Positions 36,734 to 47,660 of a stretch of 64,000 nt of DNA are shown piece by piece. The DNA is taken from the NCBI GenBank assembly GCA_948444845.1, contig CAOJVB010000005.1, forward strand, positions 1 to 64,000, given 5' to 3'. This DNA comes from an uncultured Clostridiaceae bacterium (GTDB lineage: Bacteria > Bacillota > Clostridia > TANB77 > CAG-508). The position numbers were made by a program, and so were the translations under genes. The notes beneath the pieces were generated by a model that was not told the DNA's origin, searched no databases, and worked only from the letters and a program-made list of their open reading frames with translations. Position 1 is the stretch's first letter. The number at the start of each line of letters is the position of its first letter.

Positions 36734-39700
36734 ATGGAAAATGACGAAAAATCAAATGAAGATGTACAAAAACTAAATGAAGATACAGAAAATAAAAATA
36801 AATTAGCAGAAGGATATAAAGAAACCAAGCATTTAGCAGAACAAGGACTTAAACTAGCTGCTAGTGTAAGCACAGGCAATGTTGGTGAAGCTATTAAAAG
36901 TGGAATTGAAATAGCAAAAAGCAAAATGGTAAAGAAGAAAATAAAAAGAAACTTAATGATGATTTGCGCTTTTTCTATGGCTATTATTATTCTAGCATGT
37001 TCTCTACTAGGAGTATTTGAAGCAGTTAAGCAAAAAATACAAGAACTTCTTTCTAGTATAAAAAAAGCATTAGCAAGTTTTTGGAGATGGATTACAGATG
37101 ATTATTGGATAAAACTAGACGATGAAATTGAATATACAACAACTACTAATACTCGGCCAGCAAATAACCAGAAAAGGTAAAATAGCAGACGAATATATAA
37201 GACAATTATCAGACTTAGGAATTTCATTGCATTCATTAAAGTTATTAGGAGATTTTGAAATTCCAGAAGAAGATAAAAAACTAACAGAACGAGAACTTAT
37301 AGAAAAAATATTAACAGATAGTAAATATAAAAAGCAAAAAGAAACTATAGAAAAATATATTTTAGAATTTATAAGAGCAGACTTAATTACTCAATCTACA
37401 CATTTAAGAAGAGGAAAAGACTTAGTAAATTCAAAAAACGAAAACGAAATTGATGGAGGAGTATATATATATAGGACTCCTGAAAAAGATAAAGATGGAG
37501 AGAAAGTAGAAGTTGAAAAACCAGTAGAAGAGAAAAAGGGATATATATTTGTAGGAGAAAGTCATGTACATAAAGTAGAAGAAGCATTAACTGAAAATGA
37601 TATATATGTCGAAAATCCATCTACATATGTATCAAATGTAATATCTTCTGGAAGTAATACGTATAAATATGAATATGGAACATCAGGAAATGGTACAGGA
37701 GGCAATTTGTTTTTTGTTCATACATTATATAATGGTAAAGAACCAGAATATAATACAGAAGTTGGAGATATGACACAACAAGCTTTTCCAGAATGGATAT
37801 ATAGAGGAAATAGCGTAAGTGAAGGAATTAGAAAATACAATGGTACAGCAACAGCCTTTGAAAGAGTAAAAAAGATTATATCTAATAATTCAGATATAAC
37901 TAGTTGGAATGTAATAGTTATGCAGGGGTACGCTAGTGCACTTTTAGGACAACCATCATGGGACTTATATATTAGCGACCTTTGCGATATGAGATTAGAA
38001 TTAGCAGGATTAGGAGGTAAACTATATGTATCATCAACGCCTCATTCAAATGCAGGAATATGGCAACAAGATACATGTTATTCATATGGGAAAAACTCTG
38101 TGATAAATAATTTAGAAGGACCAGATAGTACAGACAATAATGCTATTTATGACCAATATAATGAATACATCAAAAAGGGTTTCTCAAATTTTATTAATGT
38201 TACATCTTCAAATACAAGCAACACAAAAGGAAAAGACGGAAATAATTATAAAAAATATACACAAGCAGGACAAGTAGATTCAGCATTTTGTTTTGATAAT
38301 TATGCTCATATAGATATAAACCATTATGATTCTTCAACAATGTATGCATGGGCAGAATACATTATAAATATTTTAGATGGAAATGTAACACAAAATGAAG
38401 GCACAAGTGGAAATATAAATACTCCAAATGTAGTAACAAAAACCATAGATACAGCTAAATATGGATTAAATGCAGAAAAAGTAAATATAAAAATGGATAA
38501 TATTAACAATGAGTACAAAATAGCATGGATATCTGACCTACATATGATGCAATCAAATGAGACGGATATAAATGAAGAATGGTATAATAAACATTCAACT
38601 ACTTTTGCGGACAGAAATAATTCATTTGGTAATTCTTCTAATCTTTTACCCAAAATTATAGAATGTTTAAATGGAAATGACTTTGATGCTATAGTTTTTG
38701 GTGGAGATATTATGGACAACTATAGTGCACTAAACTTTGAGCAGTTGCAAAAACAAATATCGAAAATTACAAATAAAAATGTAATGTTTTTAGCAGCAGA
38801 CCATGACTACTTAACAGAAATGACAAAAAGTATGCCTATAGAGGATACTAAGAATGCTCTATCTAGTTTAGGAACAAGTGGAGCCATAAAGAAAATAGAT
38901 ATTGGAAAAAATGGAGATTCAATTACATTAGTTGGACAAAATTATGCAAATGAAAAAATTTCAGATAGTGCAATTAGTACTATTAGTAATTATTTAAATA
39001 ATGCAAGTAATTCACTATTTTTTACACATGTTCCTATTGAGTCAAAACAAGAACCAGGTAAAATGCAACAATGGTCTAGAGACGTACATAATGGGCAAGT
39101 GTATTACTGGAGCAATGAGGCTACTAGTGAAGGATATAAGCCATCAAGTAGTTATTTAGATACATTATATAACGCAAGCTCTTTAAAAGGAGTATTTGCA
39201 GGACATGTACATTCAACAGGTGATTTTAATTTTAACAATGGAATAAGGGAACATATATTTAAAGCAAGTTACAATAAGAGTATAGGAGTAATTACAATAA
39301 GTCCTTCAAATGTTTCAAATGGAAATAATCAAGCAGGGGGGCAACAAGGATTAAATAACAATAACCAAGGAAGTCAACAAGGAGCTACTATTGATACGAC
39401 TATACAAGATGTTAACCAAGAAAAATATGTACAAATGGAGTATGAGTCACCAGAAAAATTTCAAAAACTAGTAGATAAGCAAAGTAAGGACTTAAGATAT
39501 AAATATACTATAGATAACGAAGGAAAGTTAGTAATAGCACAATTAAAAACAGTGGTTACTAAAACAAAAAAATCAGATGATTTATTTGCGTCAACTAAAA
39601 AGGAAACTATAGTAGAAGATCTACTACATATTGACTACAAACAATATATAGAAAAATATACTCTACCATATGAATTCTTAATAAATTTATGTATGGTAAC

Positions 39701-41513
39701 GCAGAATCCAGAATTTGTATACCATGTAGCAATGCTCGCAAGGCAAACAGAAATAAAGCTTGTGGTACAAGATGATACCACAGTACAAGATGTTACTAAA
39801 GTGGAAACTCTGCAAATTCAATGTTTTAAAAATACATCAAGCTCATCAAGACAGGGCGCAGAAGTAACTAGTGATATTATAACAGAAGTTAAGATAGAAG
39901 AAAAAACAACAACAATGGTGCCACATTTGGAAATGCAATCTGCAAATACATGGAGTTTTTATGAAAAGTACGAATATACGAAAGAAACATATGAAGATGC
40001 TCTAAATTTACGAGTAGAAAGAATACCATGTGAAGTACCAGATACTTTACCAGATCATCACGAAGGAACTACAGAAAATGTGATAGCAACTACAGTAGAT
40101 GGAGTTCTAACATATGAAACAGTAACTACACCAGAATATTGGACTGGTGGGCCATGGGTAGTAGATAAGGTTGTAACAACAAATACAAATATAACAACAA
40201 GGAAATATAACCCGGGAATATTATCAAATTCAGTAGAAAAGTCTAAGCAATTTTTAGGATTACTTAGAAATGATACAGGAAAATGTAAAATGCTGGATTG
40301 TCAAAATGATTCTGAAAGAGCAAAGGAATGTGCAAGAATTTCAGTATTTAATTTGAATGGTAAAAATGTAGAATATCCATTGCCTAATTCTACAAATGTA
40401 GATGCTCCATTAAATAGGTTAATAAGTGGTGAACAAATGCTATATGACTTGTTAGGAGCTAGCTTACATGGAGGAACAGGAGAAGAAGAAACAGATGAAA
40501 TAAATAGCGAATATAAGACAAAATTATCAGGAATAGTAGACCATATGAAATATTTAATGACATTCCCAGTAAATGAAGATTTGAGTATTCCTTATGGTAG
40601 AGATGAGTATATAATACCAGATGGAGATATAGACTATGGAGATATAAGTCAAGATGAAGAAGAATTACAAATATTATATAAAGTATGTCAGGCAGAAGCA
40701 GGAGGAAGTAAGACAGCAGAGGAAATAGGGCACGTAGCTAGTGTAGTACTAAACAGAGTAAAATCTCCTAGATTCCCTAATACAATTAAAGAAGTTGTAT
40801 ATCAAGCAAATCAATTCTCATGTGTGGCATATGGAAGTTTTGATAAAGCAGTACCTTCTGAAAAAACAAAAGGAGCAGTAGATAGTGTGTTAGCCTCAGG
40901 AGATACAACAGGTGGAGCATTTTGGTTTAGAACAAAAAAATCAGCTCAAAAGGCAGGTATGCCAACAAGTGCTTTAGAAAAGCATGACTTTTACGTATAT
41001 TTATTTGAAGATATTAATACTCATATATTTTATACTAATCCAAAATATTTAGCAGAAACGGGCTTAGGTTCACCAGAGGCATCAGACAATATGGTTGGAG
41101 CAGCAATAGAAGTTCATAAATTTGTTAGAGAAAATGGATATAGTTATAAACAACTTGGAGTTAATGTACCAAACTATAAAACAAAAACTATAGATTGTAG
41201 TTCATATGTTTCATGGGCAATACTAAATGCAGGATATAGGAGTAATAAATTTAAAGAAGGAATGTATCAGTGGACATCAATTACATTTTATAATAACTCA
41301 GAAGGTTGGGAAGTAATAAAAGATATTTCAAATGCGAGAGCAGGAGATATAATATGTTATACTGGACACGTAGAAATATATGCAGGTTCAACTAAAGGGA
41401 AAAAACCAGTTGTATATAATTGTGGAGGAAATGCATCAATAGCAGCAAAAGAATCATCTACATCGTCACATACAACTAGTCAAATAAAGAAAATTTTGAG
41501 GGTTCCAATTTAG
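36734..41513 (+). CDS. Giant T4SS-linked wall hydrolase (SGNH-like, metallophosphoesterase, SleB, NlpC/P60), joined through one CGGC +1 site
   Basis: A 1592-residue protein read by skipping one C at 37154. Order: cytoplasmic head (1-70), membrane segment (about 74-97), linker, an SGNH-hydrolase-like region starting VGESHV (about 270-560), a metallophosphoesterase domain with ISDLH, GGDIMD, ADHD, THVP and GHVH motifs (about 594-860), a Thr-rich spacer, a SleB-type cell-wall hydrolase domain (QAEAGGSKTAEEIGHVASVVLNRV from about 1314), and a C-terminal NlpC/P60-like peptidase with DCSSY (Cys about 1486) and GHVEIY (His about 1544). Length 4780 nt is a multiple of three minus the one C. ATG at 36734 follows AGAGGTGAGAGTA. 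It likely opens peptidoglycan for the secretion channel. Such a fusion is unusual. Confidence 0.82.
37154..37157 (+). other. +1 recoding site CGGC in the T4SS hydrolase
   Basis: Codons ACT-CGG-C. Without the shift translation ends at a stop near 37180, just after the membrane segment. The only CGGC among the 13 sites. Confidence 0.7.
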
Positions 41514-41532
41514 AAGTAGGAGTGTAAAATAT

Positions 41533-42849
41533 ATGAAAAATAAAACAATGCTTATTATAGCAATAGTAGCAATAATTATGATAATAATATGTGCAATATT
41601 GTTACATATAATAAGTAAATATTTAAATTCAGACTATTTAGAAACTGACTTTGAAGCACAAGAAATGTATGAGCAACAACAGGAAATTAAATTATTAGAT
41701 AATAAAAATAAATATTTTGTAGTGAAAAATATACTTTTATCAATTACTTCTTGTATAAAAGAAATAAATGGAGATATGGAATATGACACTTTTGAAATAG
41801 AAGAAAATCAAGCAATGGCAGCATTTCTAAAAGAAGGACTAGAGATAATGAATAATATGCTAGATGAGCAATATAAAACTTCTATGAACCCAACAGAAGA
41901 AAGTATAGTGAAAATAGCTAACAGATATAATAATTATGATTATGTAATAGATAAAGTATATTACTGTGACAAATTTGTTAATATGGATATATATATAGTT
42001 GAAGCATATTTGGGTAATGAAAAGCTAAATGTTATGATAAAAACAGATACAAGTAATGATACATTTTCAATATTTTTAGAAGATTATATGAAAAAGTACA
42101 ACTATAGTAATAACATGAAAATAGAAGATGTTAATATACAAAATACTTCTGTACAAAAAAATCAATATAATCAATTTAATTATAAGAACATAACAGATAA
42201 AGCAGTAGCAAATTATTATTTTGAAAATTATACTAATATAGCAAAGTATCAAACAAAAAAAGCTTATGAGCTATTAGAAGAAGAATATAAAAACAAAAAA
42301 TTTGCAACATACAATCAATTTGAAAACCATATAAAACAAAAAGAAAATACAGTTAATTTAAAAGGATATAAAATAATAAAAGGGGACGATTATACTTTAT
42401 ATATTTGCAAAGATAACTATAATTTTATATATATTTTTAAAGAGACATTTATAGGCAAATACACAGTACAATTAGATGATTATACAATACCAAATAAAGA
42501 GATTACAACTTCTTATGAAGAAATGAATGAACTAGATAAAGGTGCAAATTGTGTTACAAAGTTTTTTGAAATGATAAATATGAAAGATTATAATGAAGCA
42601 TATCAAAAACTTAATAATGCATTTAAGAATAAGAAATTTGCAAAAGAACAAGATTTCCAAGAATATATTAAACAAAAAACATTTAGTATAAATAATATAA
42701 ACATAGAGTCATATTCAGAAGAAGCAGATAAGTATATATATAATGTAACTGTAACAGATGCATTAGAAAATAGTCAAGAACAATATAATTATAGAATTAT
42801 AGTAAATTTACTTGAAGAGGCAGATTTCGAAATTTTATTTGAAATATAA
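41533..42849 (+). CDS. Membrane-anchored protein with two NTF2-like copies (VirB8-like candidate)
   Basis: A 438-residue protein with an N-terminal membrane segment (about 5-28). Two related regions (AYELLEEEYKNKKFATYNQFENHIKQK at about 248-274, and AYQKLNNAFKNKKFAKEQDFQEYIKQK at about 356-382) suggest a duplicated NTF2-like domain, shared with the 35758 protein. ATG after TAGAAGTAGGAGTGTAAAATAT. Probably an extracytoplasmic scaffold of the secretion system. Confidence 0.65.
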   Translation: MKNKTMLIIAIVAIIMIIICAILLHIISKYLNSDYLETDFEAQEMYEQQQEIKLLDNKNKYFVVKNILLSITSCIKEINGDMEYDTFEIEENQAMAAFLKEGLEIMNNMLDEQYKTSMNPTEESIVKIANRYNNYDYVIDKVYYCDKFVNMDIYIVEAYLGNEKLNVMIKTDTSNDTFSIFLEDYMKKYNYSNNMKIEDVNIQNTSVQKNQYNQFNYKNITDKAVANYYFENYTNIAKYQTKKAYELLEEEYKNKKFATYNQFENHIKQKENTVNLKGYKIIKGDDYTLYICKDNYNFIYIFKETFIGKYTVQLDDYTIPNKEITTSYEEMNELDKGANCVTKFFEMINMKDYNEAYQKLNNAFKNKKFAKEQDFQEYIKQKTFSINNINIESYSEEADKYIYNVTVTDALENSQEQYNYRIIVNLLEEADFEILFEI

Positions 42850-42972
42850 AATAAATGTGTTAATATATGTAAGTTATACTAATAAATTTTTTGGGGGCAA
42901 GCTAATAGCTTACCCCTAAAATAATATAAATTTAATAAAAATGTAAAAGTAAATAACAAAGTAGGAGATAAT

Positions 42973-44550
42973 ATGGACATAGAAAATTTAATAGGAAAAA
43001 AAGTAAAAGTAGAAATAATAGGAAAAACAAGTGATAATAAGTATTATATTGGAAACTCTAAAAAAGAAGGATATAAAATATATATAAAAGATACAAATGA
43101 CTATGATATACAAGAGCTAGTAGGTAAAATAAAAGAATGCATTATAATAGATATAAGGCAAAGAAAATTAATAGGATTTATATTAGACGATAGGAAATTT
43201 GTAAATGATATAAGAAAAATAGAAAATAAATTAAAAAGCACAAAAGAATACGAAAATATAAAAGATATATATTTAATGGAAAGACTAAAAATAAACGGAA
43301 AAGTGTTAGGGTTATATTTAGTTGATGAAGGAGATATAGGTAAATATTATTTAGATACTTTAGAAATAGGAACTTTTAGTAAGAAAATAAGACAAAACAA
43401 TATATTATTTAAAGAAAGAAAAATAGAAGAAGAATTAGGAAAGCAAATAAGAGATGTAGTAATGAGTATAGACTTAGCAAAAAAGGAAATATCTTTAAGA
43501 GAGGAGAAAGAAAAACAAAAGCACTTAATAGAAAAAGCATTAGGAATTGAAGCAGAATATGAAATAACGAAAATTGCAACAATAAGTTTAAAACAGAAAA
43601 TATTAGAAGAAAAGAAGAGGAAAACAAAAAATGAAAATCAAAAAATAAACAAAACGATTAATATACAAAAAAATTTAGCTAAAATAAAAGATGTAAATAT
43701 AAAACAAGAAATGAAAATGAGTAGTAAAGTATCAGATATGAAAACATTAGAACAAATATTAAAAGACGATAAAAAATTACCACAAATAAGAAATAAAAAA
43801 TTTATAAAAATGGGAATAATAGAATCAGATCACACAGATAACCTATTAGATATAAAAACAGGGCAAAAGGCAAGAGTAAATACAACAAGGTATTCATTTG
43901 TAGCAATAGCAACTGATGGAACAGTAGTACCATTAGACTTAAAGCAAGACCACCAAGAAGGAAATAACCCAAATGAAATAAATTACCAAGTAAATCAAAA
44001 AGGAGAAGTAGAGCAAGATGATGTGACTTCTAGGTTTAAAATAGGAAATGGAACATTTGCTATAAAAAATGGAGAATATGGAGAAATAAAAGTATACCAT
44101 TCACCTAGAAAAACAATAGGAGGAAATGGTGTAGAAGGAAATAAAAGTTTAGATAGACAACTTGAAACAGATAATGTATGGATAATGAAAAAAGAAGTTA
44201 GAGATTTGGCAGCAAAATATAAAACAGGTTATAGAAGTGTAGAAGAAGGATATCAAGAAGCAAAAATGCATGAAAATGAAAAAGGTGAAATTATAGAAAA
44301 AGACAATATGAGAGTAGAAGATATAGACGGAATAGAAAATACAAAATCACACATCCATGACAATGTAGACTATGAAAATTTGGCAGTAAAATTAGGATAT
44401 TATAAAGAAGGAAAACCAAATTTAGAAAAAGCAAAGCAATTATATGAACAAAAGAGAAAAGAAAATCCAAAAGCAAAACAAAAAGAAATAATAGAAATGC
44501 TAACAGAAGAATTAGAAGAACAAATAGGGCATGCAGGAGAAAGTAGATAG
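42973..44550 (+). CDS. Hypothetical protein, 525 aa, end of the secretion operon
   Basis: Not recognised. A soluble, highly charged 525-residue protein with no membrane segment. N-terminal 170 residues are beta-rich; then a Lys/Glu-rich coiled coil (about 150-245); then a region with SDHTDNLLDIKTGQKARVNTTRY and YHSPRKTIGGNG, followed by a helical tail. The last gene of the locus in this direction. ATG after AAGTAGGAGATAAT. No relaxase, HUH or VirD4 motif is apparent, so it could be an effector, a regulator or a substrate. Confidence 0.7.
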   Translation: MDIENLIGKKVKVEIIGKTSDNKYYIGNSKKEGYKIYIKDTNDYDIQELVGKIKECIIIDIRQRKLIGFILDDRKFVNDIRKIENKLKSTKEYENIKDIYLMERLKINGKVLGLYLVDEGDIGKYYLDTLEIGTFSKKIRQNNILFKERKIEEELGKQIRDVVMSIDLAKKEISLREEKEKQKHLIEKALGIEAEYEITKIATISLKQKILEEKKRKTKNENQKINKTINIQKNLAKIKDVNIKQEMKMSSKVSDMKTLEQILKDDKKLPQIRNKKFIKMGIIESDHTDNLLDIKTGQKARVNTTRYSFVAIATDGTVVPLDLKQDHQEGNNPNEINYQVNQKGEVEQDDVTSRFKIGNGTFAIKNGEYGEIKVYHSPRKTIGGNGVEGNKSLDRQLETDNVWIMKKEVRDLAAKYKTGYRSVEEGYQEAKMHENEKGEIIEKDNMRVEDIDGIENTKSHIHDNVDYENLAVKLGYYKEGKPNLEKAKQLYEQKRKENPKAKQKEIIEMLTEELEEQIGHAGESR

Positions 44551-44760
44551 AAAAGTACTCTATTTTAAGTTAAAAATGTAGGGGTCGGCTAGTAGCTCTG
44601 CTAAGAGGCGAAATCTCTTCCTTGTACACTAAAAAAGTACTTTGTTTTAAGTTAAAATGTAGGGGCGATTAGTAATCGCCCGCATGGCGAAGCCACTTTT
44701 ATGCCCAACAATTTTCGCTGCTACTACGAAAACTAATTGTTAAAATCAATATAAAAATTG
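44551..44760. repeat. Two TGTAGGGG-family repeats
   Basis: Copies at 44577-44633 (TGTAGGGGTCGGCTAGTAGC) and 44657-44706 (TGTAGGGGCGATTAGTAATCGCCC ... GGCGAAGCCAC), each preceded by AAAGTACT(T/C)T(G/A)TTTTAAGTTAAAATG. Then an inverted repeat AACAATTTTCG ... CGAAAACTAATTGTT at 44707-44744. Marks the end of the secretion locus. Confidence 0.65.
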
Positions 44761-44761
44761 C

Positions 44762-44790
44762 TTTACATTAAAAAATGGTTATGCTATAAT
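44762..44790 (+). promoter_or_regulatory. Promoter upstream of the Ig-like protein gene
   Basis: TTTACA (44762-44767), 17-bp spacing, TATAAT (44785-44790). A leader of about 215 bp with no visible gene follows. Confidence 0.7.
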
Positions 44791-45011
44791 TTTTTATATT
44801 AAATAAATTATCTATATAAACAATTATTACTAAAATTTTTCAGAGAAATGACTACTATATTGAGGAATAGTAAAGAATTGTTATATATATTATAAAAATA
44901 TTAAAAATAATAAAATTTTTAATGAATAATAAAGAAATGAATGGTAAATAATTAAAAATTAAATATATAAGGCGAACATATTCGACTGTATTTTTTAGAA
45001 GAGGAGTAAAC

Positions 45012-45932
45012 ATGAATCAAATATTATATGTAGAAAAAAATAAAAAATCAGGAAAGTTAGAAACTAAAACAACAGTAAAAATTTTTGCAATAATAATTTT
45101 AATATTTGGAATAATTCTAGCAATATTCGGTGGTTATAAAATATATAATTCAGTAATAGTAGAAGGAAAAAAAGAACCAATAATTGAAATTACAGAAATA
45201 GAAGGAAAATTACAGCTAAAAGTAACACATAATAAAGCAATAGATAAAATAATATATACATGGAATTCAGGACAAGAAAATATATTACAAGGAAAAAATA
45301 GAAGTGAAATAGTAGAAATAATAGAAGAGCCATTTGGAAATAACAAATTAAACTTAAAGATAATAGATAAAAATAAAAAAGAGACAACATATGAAAAAGA
45401 ATTTTATAAAGAGGAAAAAGATACTATAAATCCAGAAATAGAATTCGAAGTAGAAGGTTCAAAAATAAAAATAGTAGCAAAAGATGAAACAGCCATAAGC
45501 TATATAATGTATCATTGGAATGATGAAGAAGATACAATAGTAGAAGTAGCAGAAGAAAATGGTAAACGAATAGAAGAAAGGATATCAATACTAAAAGGAC
45601 AAAATGTTCTTACAACAGTGGCAGTAGATAAAGAAGGAAACGAATCGAAAAAAGAGCAAATATTCAAATATGTTAAAAAGCCAAATATCCAAATAGTTCA
45701 AGAAAATGACCAAGTGCTTATAACAGTAACAGATGAAGAAAACATAAAGAAAATAGATATGAATATAAATGGAAGTGGACTATCAACAGATCCAGATAAT
45801 ACAGATGTTCCACTTAACTTAAAAGAAGCACAATTTGTACAAAAACTAGTACCAGGAAAGAATACGATAACCGTAACAGCCTACAATGTAAGTGGATTAT
45901 CAGAGCAAGTAACACAAGAAATAACACTGTAA
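45012..45932 (+). CDS. Membrane-anchored protein with tandem Ig-like repeats, 306 aa
   Basis: A cytoplasmic N-terminus, one membrane segment (about 23-45) and then three beta-rich units of about 80-85 residues, each with a (K/N)xxI.xIxYxW..G/E pattern (DKIIYTWNSGQE, SYIMYHWNDEED, KKIDMNINGSGL), which resemble bacterial Ig-like repeats. Family not identified further. ATG after AGAGGAGTAAAC. The GGDEF gene follows after 15 bp. Confidence 0.7.
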   Translation: MNQILYVEKNKKSGKLETKTTVKIFAIIILIFGIILAIFGGYKIYNSVIVEGKKEPIIEITEIEGKLQLKVTHNKAIDKIIYTWNSGQENILQGKNRSEIVEIIEEPFGNNKLNLKIIDKNKKETTYEKEFYKEEKDTINPEIEFEVEGSKIKIVAKDETAISYIMYHWNDEEDTIVEVAEENGKRIEERISILKGQNVLTTVAVDKEGNESKKEQIFKYVKKPNIQIVQENDQVLITVTDEENIKKIDMNINGSGLSTDPDNTDVPLNLKEAQFVQKLVPGKNTITVTAYNVSGLSEQVTQEITL

Positions 45933-45947
45933 AAATAAGGAGTAACC

Positions 45948-46910
45948 ATGTTACAAGAAATATATGTAATAGATGATAAAATAGAATTAGAAGAAAAACT
46001 AAAGAAAATGTTTAAAGAAGAAAAAGAATATAGAATAACAAAAGTAGTAAAAGAAAACTTAGAAGTAGCATTAAAAAATATACCATCACTAATAATAGTT
46101 AATGAAAGTAACAATATAAACGATACTATACAAATATGCAAAAAAATAAAAAGTAATGAAGATAATAGTATAACACCAATTATTATAATTTCAAATAACA
46201 AAGAACATTGTCATAAATTAGAAATGTTAGAGTTAGGGGTTCTATACTATATTAAACAGCCTATAGATGAAGGATATTTATACCACACAATAACTAACAT
46301 ACTAAAACTATTATATGTAAATAGAAGGGTAAGCCCATTAACAGGCCTTCCAGGAAATGTACAAATACAAGCAGAAATAAAAAAACGAATACTAAATAAA
46401 GAAGAATTTTGCCTAATGTACTTCGACTTAGATAATTTTAAAGCATATAATGATGTATATGGTTTCTTAAAAGGAGACGAAATTATAAAGTTTACATCTA
46501 AAGTAATTTTAAAAAATGTGCATAGTGAAGAATTAGAAAATAGCTTTGTAGGGCATATAGGAGGAGATGACTTCATAGCAATTGTACCAGGAAGGGAATG
46601 TGAAAGCATATGCCAAAATATAATTGCAGAATTTGACTTTAATGTAAAAAGATATTACACAGCAGAAGATAGTAAAAAAGGCTATATACAAATTGCGAAC
46701 AGAAAAGGAATAATAGAAGAATTTCCATTAACATCTATTTCAATAGGTGTAGTAGAAGTAGAAAGTGGAAAATATGATAATGTATTAGAAATAGGAGAAG
46801 TAGGAGCATCAGTAAAGCATTTAGCCAAAACAATTCAAGGAAGCACATATGTAATAGATAGAAGAAAAAAACAACAAAAGGTCGAGGAAATAGTGATGGA
46901 AGAGATATAA
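45948..46910 (+). CDS. Receiver-like plus GGDEF domain protein
   Basis: A 320-residue cytoplasmic protein. Residues 1-120 look like a degenerate receiver domain (IYVIDDK at start, LIIVNES, ITPIIIISNNK, VLYYIKQPIDE), in which the phospho-acceptor position appears to be Asn or absent. A GGDEF domain follows, with SPLTGLPGN, the FDLDNFKAYND segment and the active-site variant GGDDF at about residues 205-209. A GGDDF motif can retain diguanylate cyclase activity, but this was not verified. The 3' end overlaps the frame of the ClpX fragment. Confidence 0.8.
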   Translation: MLQEIYVIDDKIELEEKLKKMFKEEKEYRITKVVKENLEVALKNIPSLIIVNESNNINDTIQICKKIKSNEDNSITPIIIISNNKEHCHKLEMLELGVLYYIKQPIDEGYLYHTITNILKLLYVNRRVSPLTGLPGNVQIQAEIKKRILNKEEFCLMYFDLDNFKAYNDVYGFLKGDEIIKFTSKVILKNVHSEELENSFVGHIGGDDFIAIVPGRECESICQNIIAEFDFNVKRYYTAEDSKKGYIQIANRKGIIEEFPLTSISIGVVEVESGKYDNVLEIGEVGASVKHLAKTIQGSTYVIDRRKKQQKVEEIVMEEI

Positions 46911-47515
46911 GTGGAGAAGGAGTTATAGATTCATTACTTCCAATTTTGTCAGGAGCACCAATAAATATTAAAGTACAAAACAGAGAGTTTCAATTTGAAA
47001 CTAAGAACTTAAAAATATTTTTAATGGATGCATGTTCAGGAATAGAAAAAGTAAAAGCAAAAAGATTAGATGAAAAAGTTTTAGGGTTTCAAATGCCTAG
47101 CAATAAAAGCAAAAAAAATTTATCACCTGAAAAGAGTATATATACAAAAGAAGACTTAATAGAATATGGTTTTACCCCAGAGTTTGTAGGTAGAATTACC
47201 AAAATTCATGTAACAAACCCTATTGAAACAGAAACGCTAATACGGATACAAAAGGAATCAAAGCAATCTGCATTTATGACATATGCAAGAGGTCTTTGGA
47301 ATATGGGAATTGATTTGAAAACATATAATAACTTTTTTAAAGAAATTGCAGAATCAACATTAAACTATGGCACAGGTGCACGTGAACTTGAAAACATGAC
47401 AAATTATGTATTTGAAAAAGCGATGTATGAAATTTATAATAGTGAAGATAGGTTTAGTGTATTAGAACTAAGAGAAGGAATAACAAAAGATAACTCAAAC
47501 TTTGTACTATATTAA
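46862..47515 (+). pseudogene. Truncated ClpX-like AAA+ fragment
   Basis: The frame opens after a stop at 46861 and has no convincing start or ribosome site. It matches the second half of ClpX: RDISGEGVIDSLLPILSG, a beta region, EYGFTPEFVGRITKIHV (sensor-2 side), TLIRIQKESKQ and TGARELENMTNYVFEKAMYEI. The Walker motifs and the zinc-binding domain are absent. It is probably the remnant of a displaced gene. The CGG at 47243-47245 stands exactly where ClpX has a conserved Arg, so here CGG is read as Arg. Confidence 0.6.
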
Positions 47516-47566
47516 AATAAACAATATAGAAAAATTCATTTAAATAATTTTAAAAAATTAATAAAA

Positions 47567-47612
47567 GACTAGACATATTAGATTAAAAGCTATATAATAT
47601 GTCTAGTTTTAT
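47567..47612 (+). terminator. Intrinsic terminator
   Basis: GACTAGACATATTA / TAATATGTCTAGTT stem with T's, after the ClpX remnant. Confidence 0.75.
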
Positions 47613-47660
47613 GTAACTTTTTAATGTTTGTTTTTCTTTTTTGATTAAAGGAGGAATAAT

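Noticed and set aside
42894-42916. GGGGCAAGCTAATAGCTTACCCC hairpin as a terminator
   Set aside because: The T-run comes before the stem and not after it, so it is not a proper intrinsic terminator for the plus strand.
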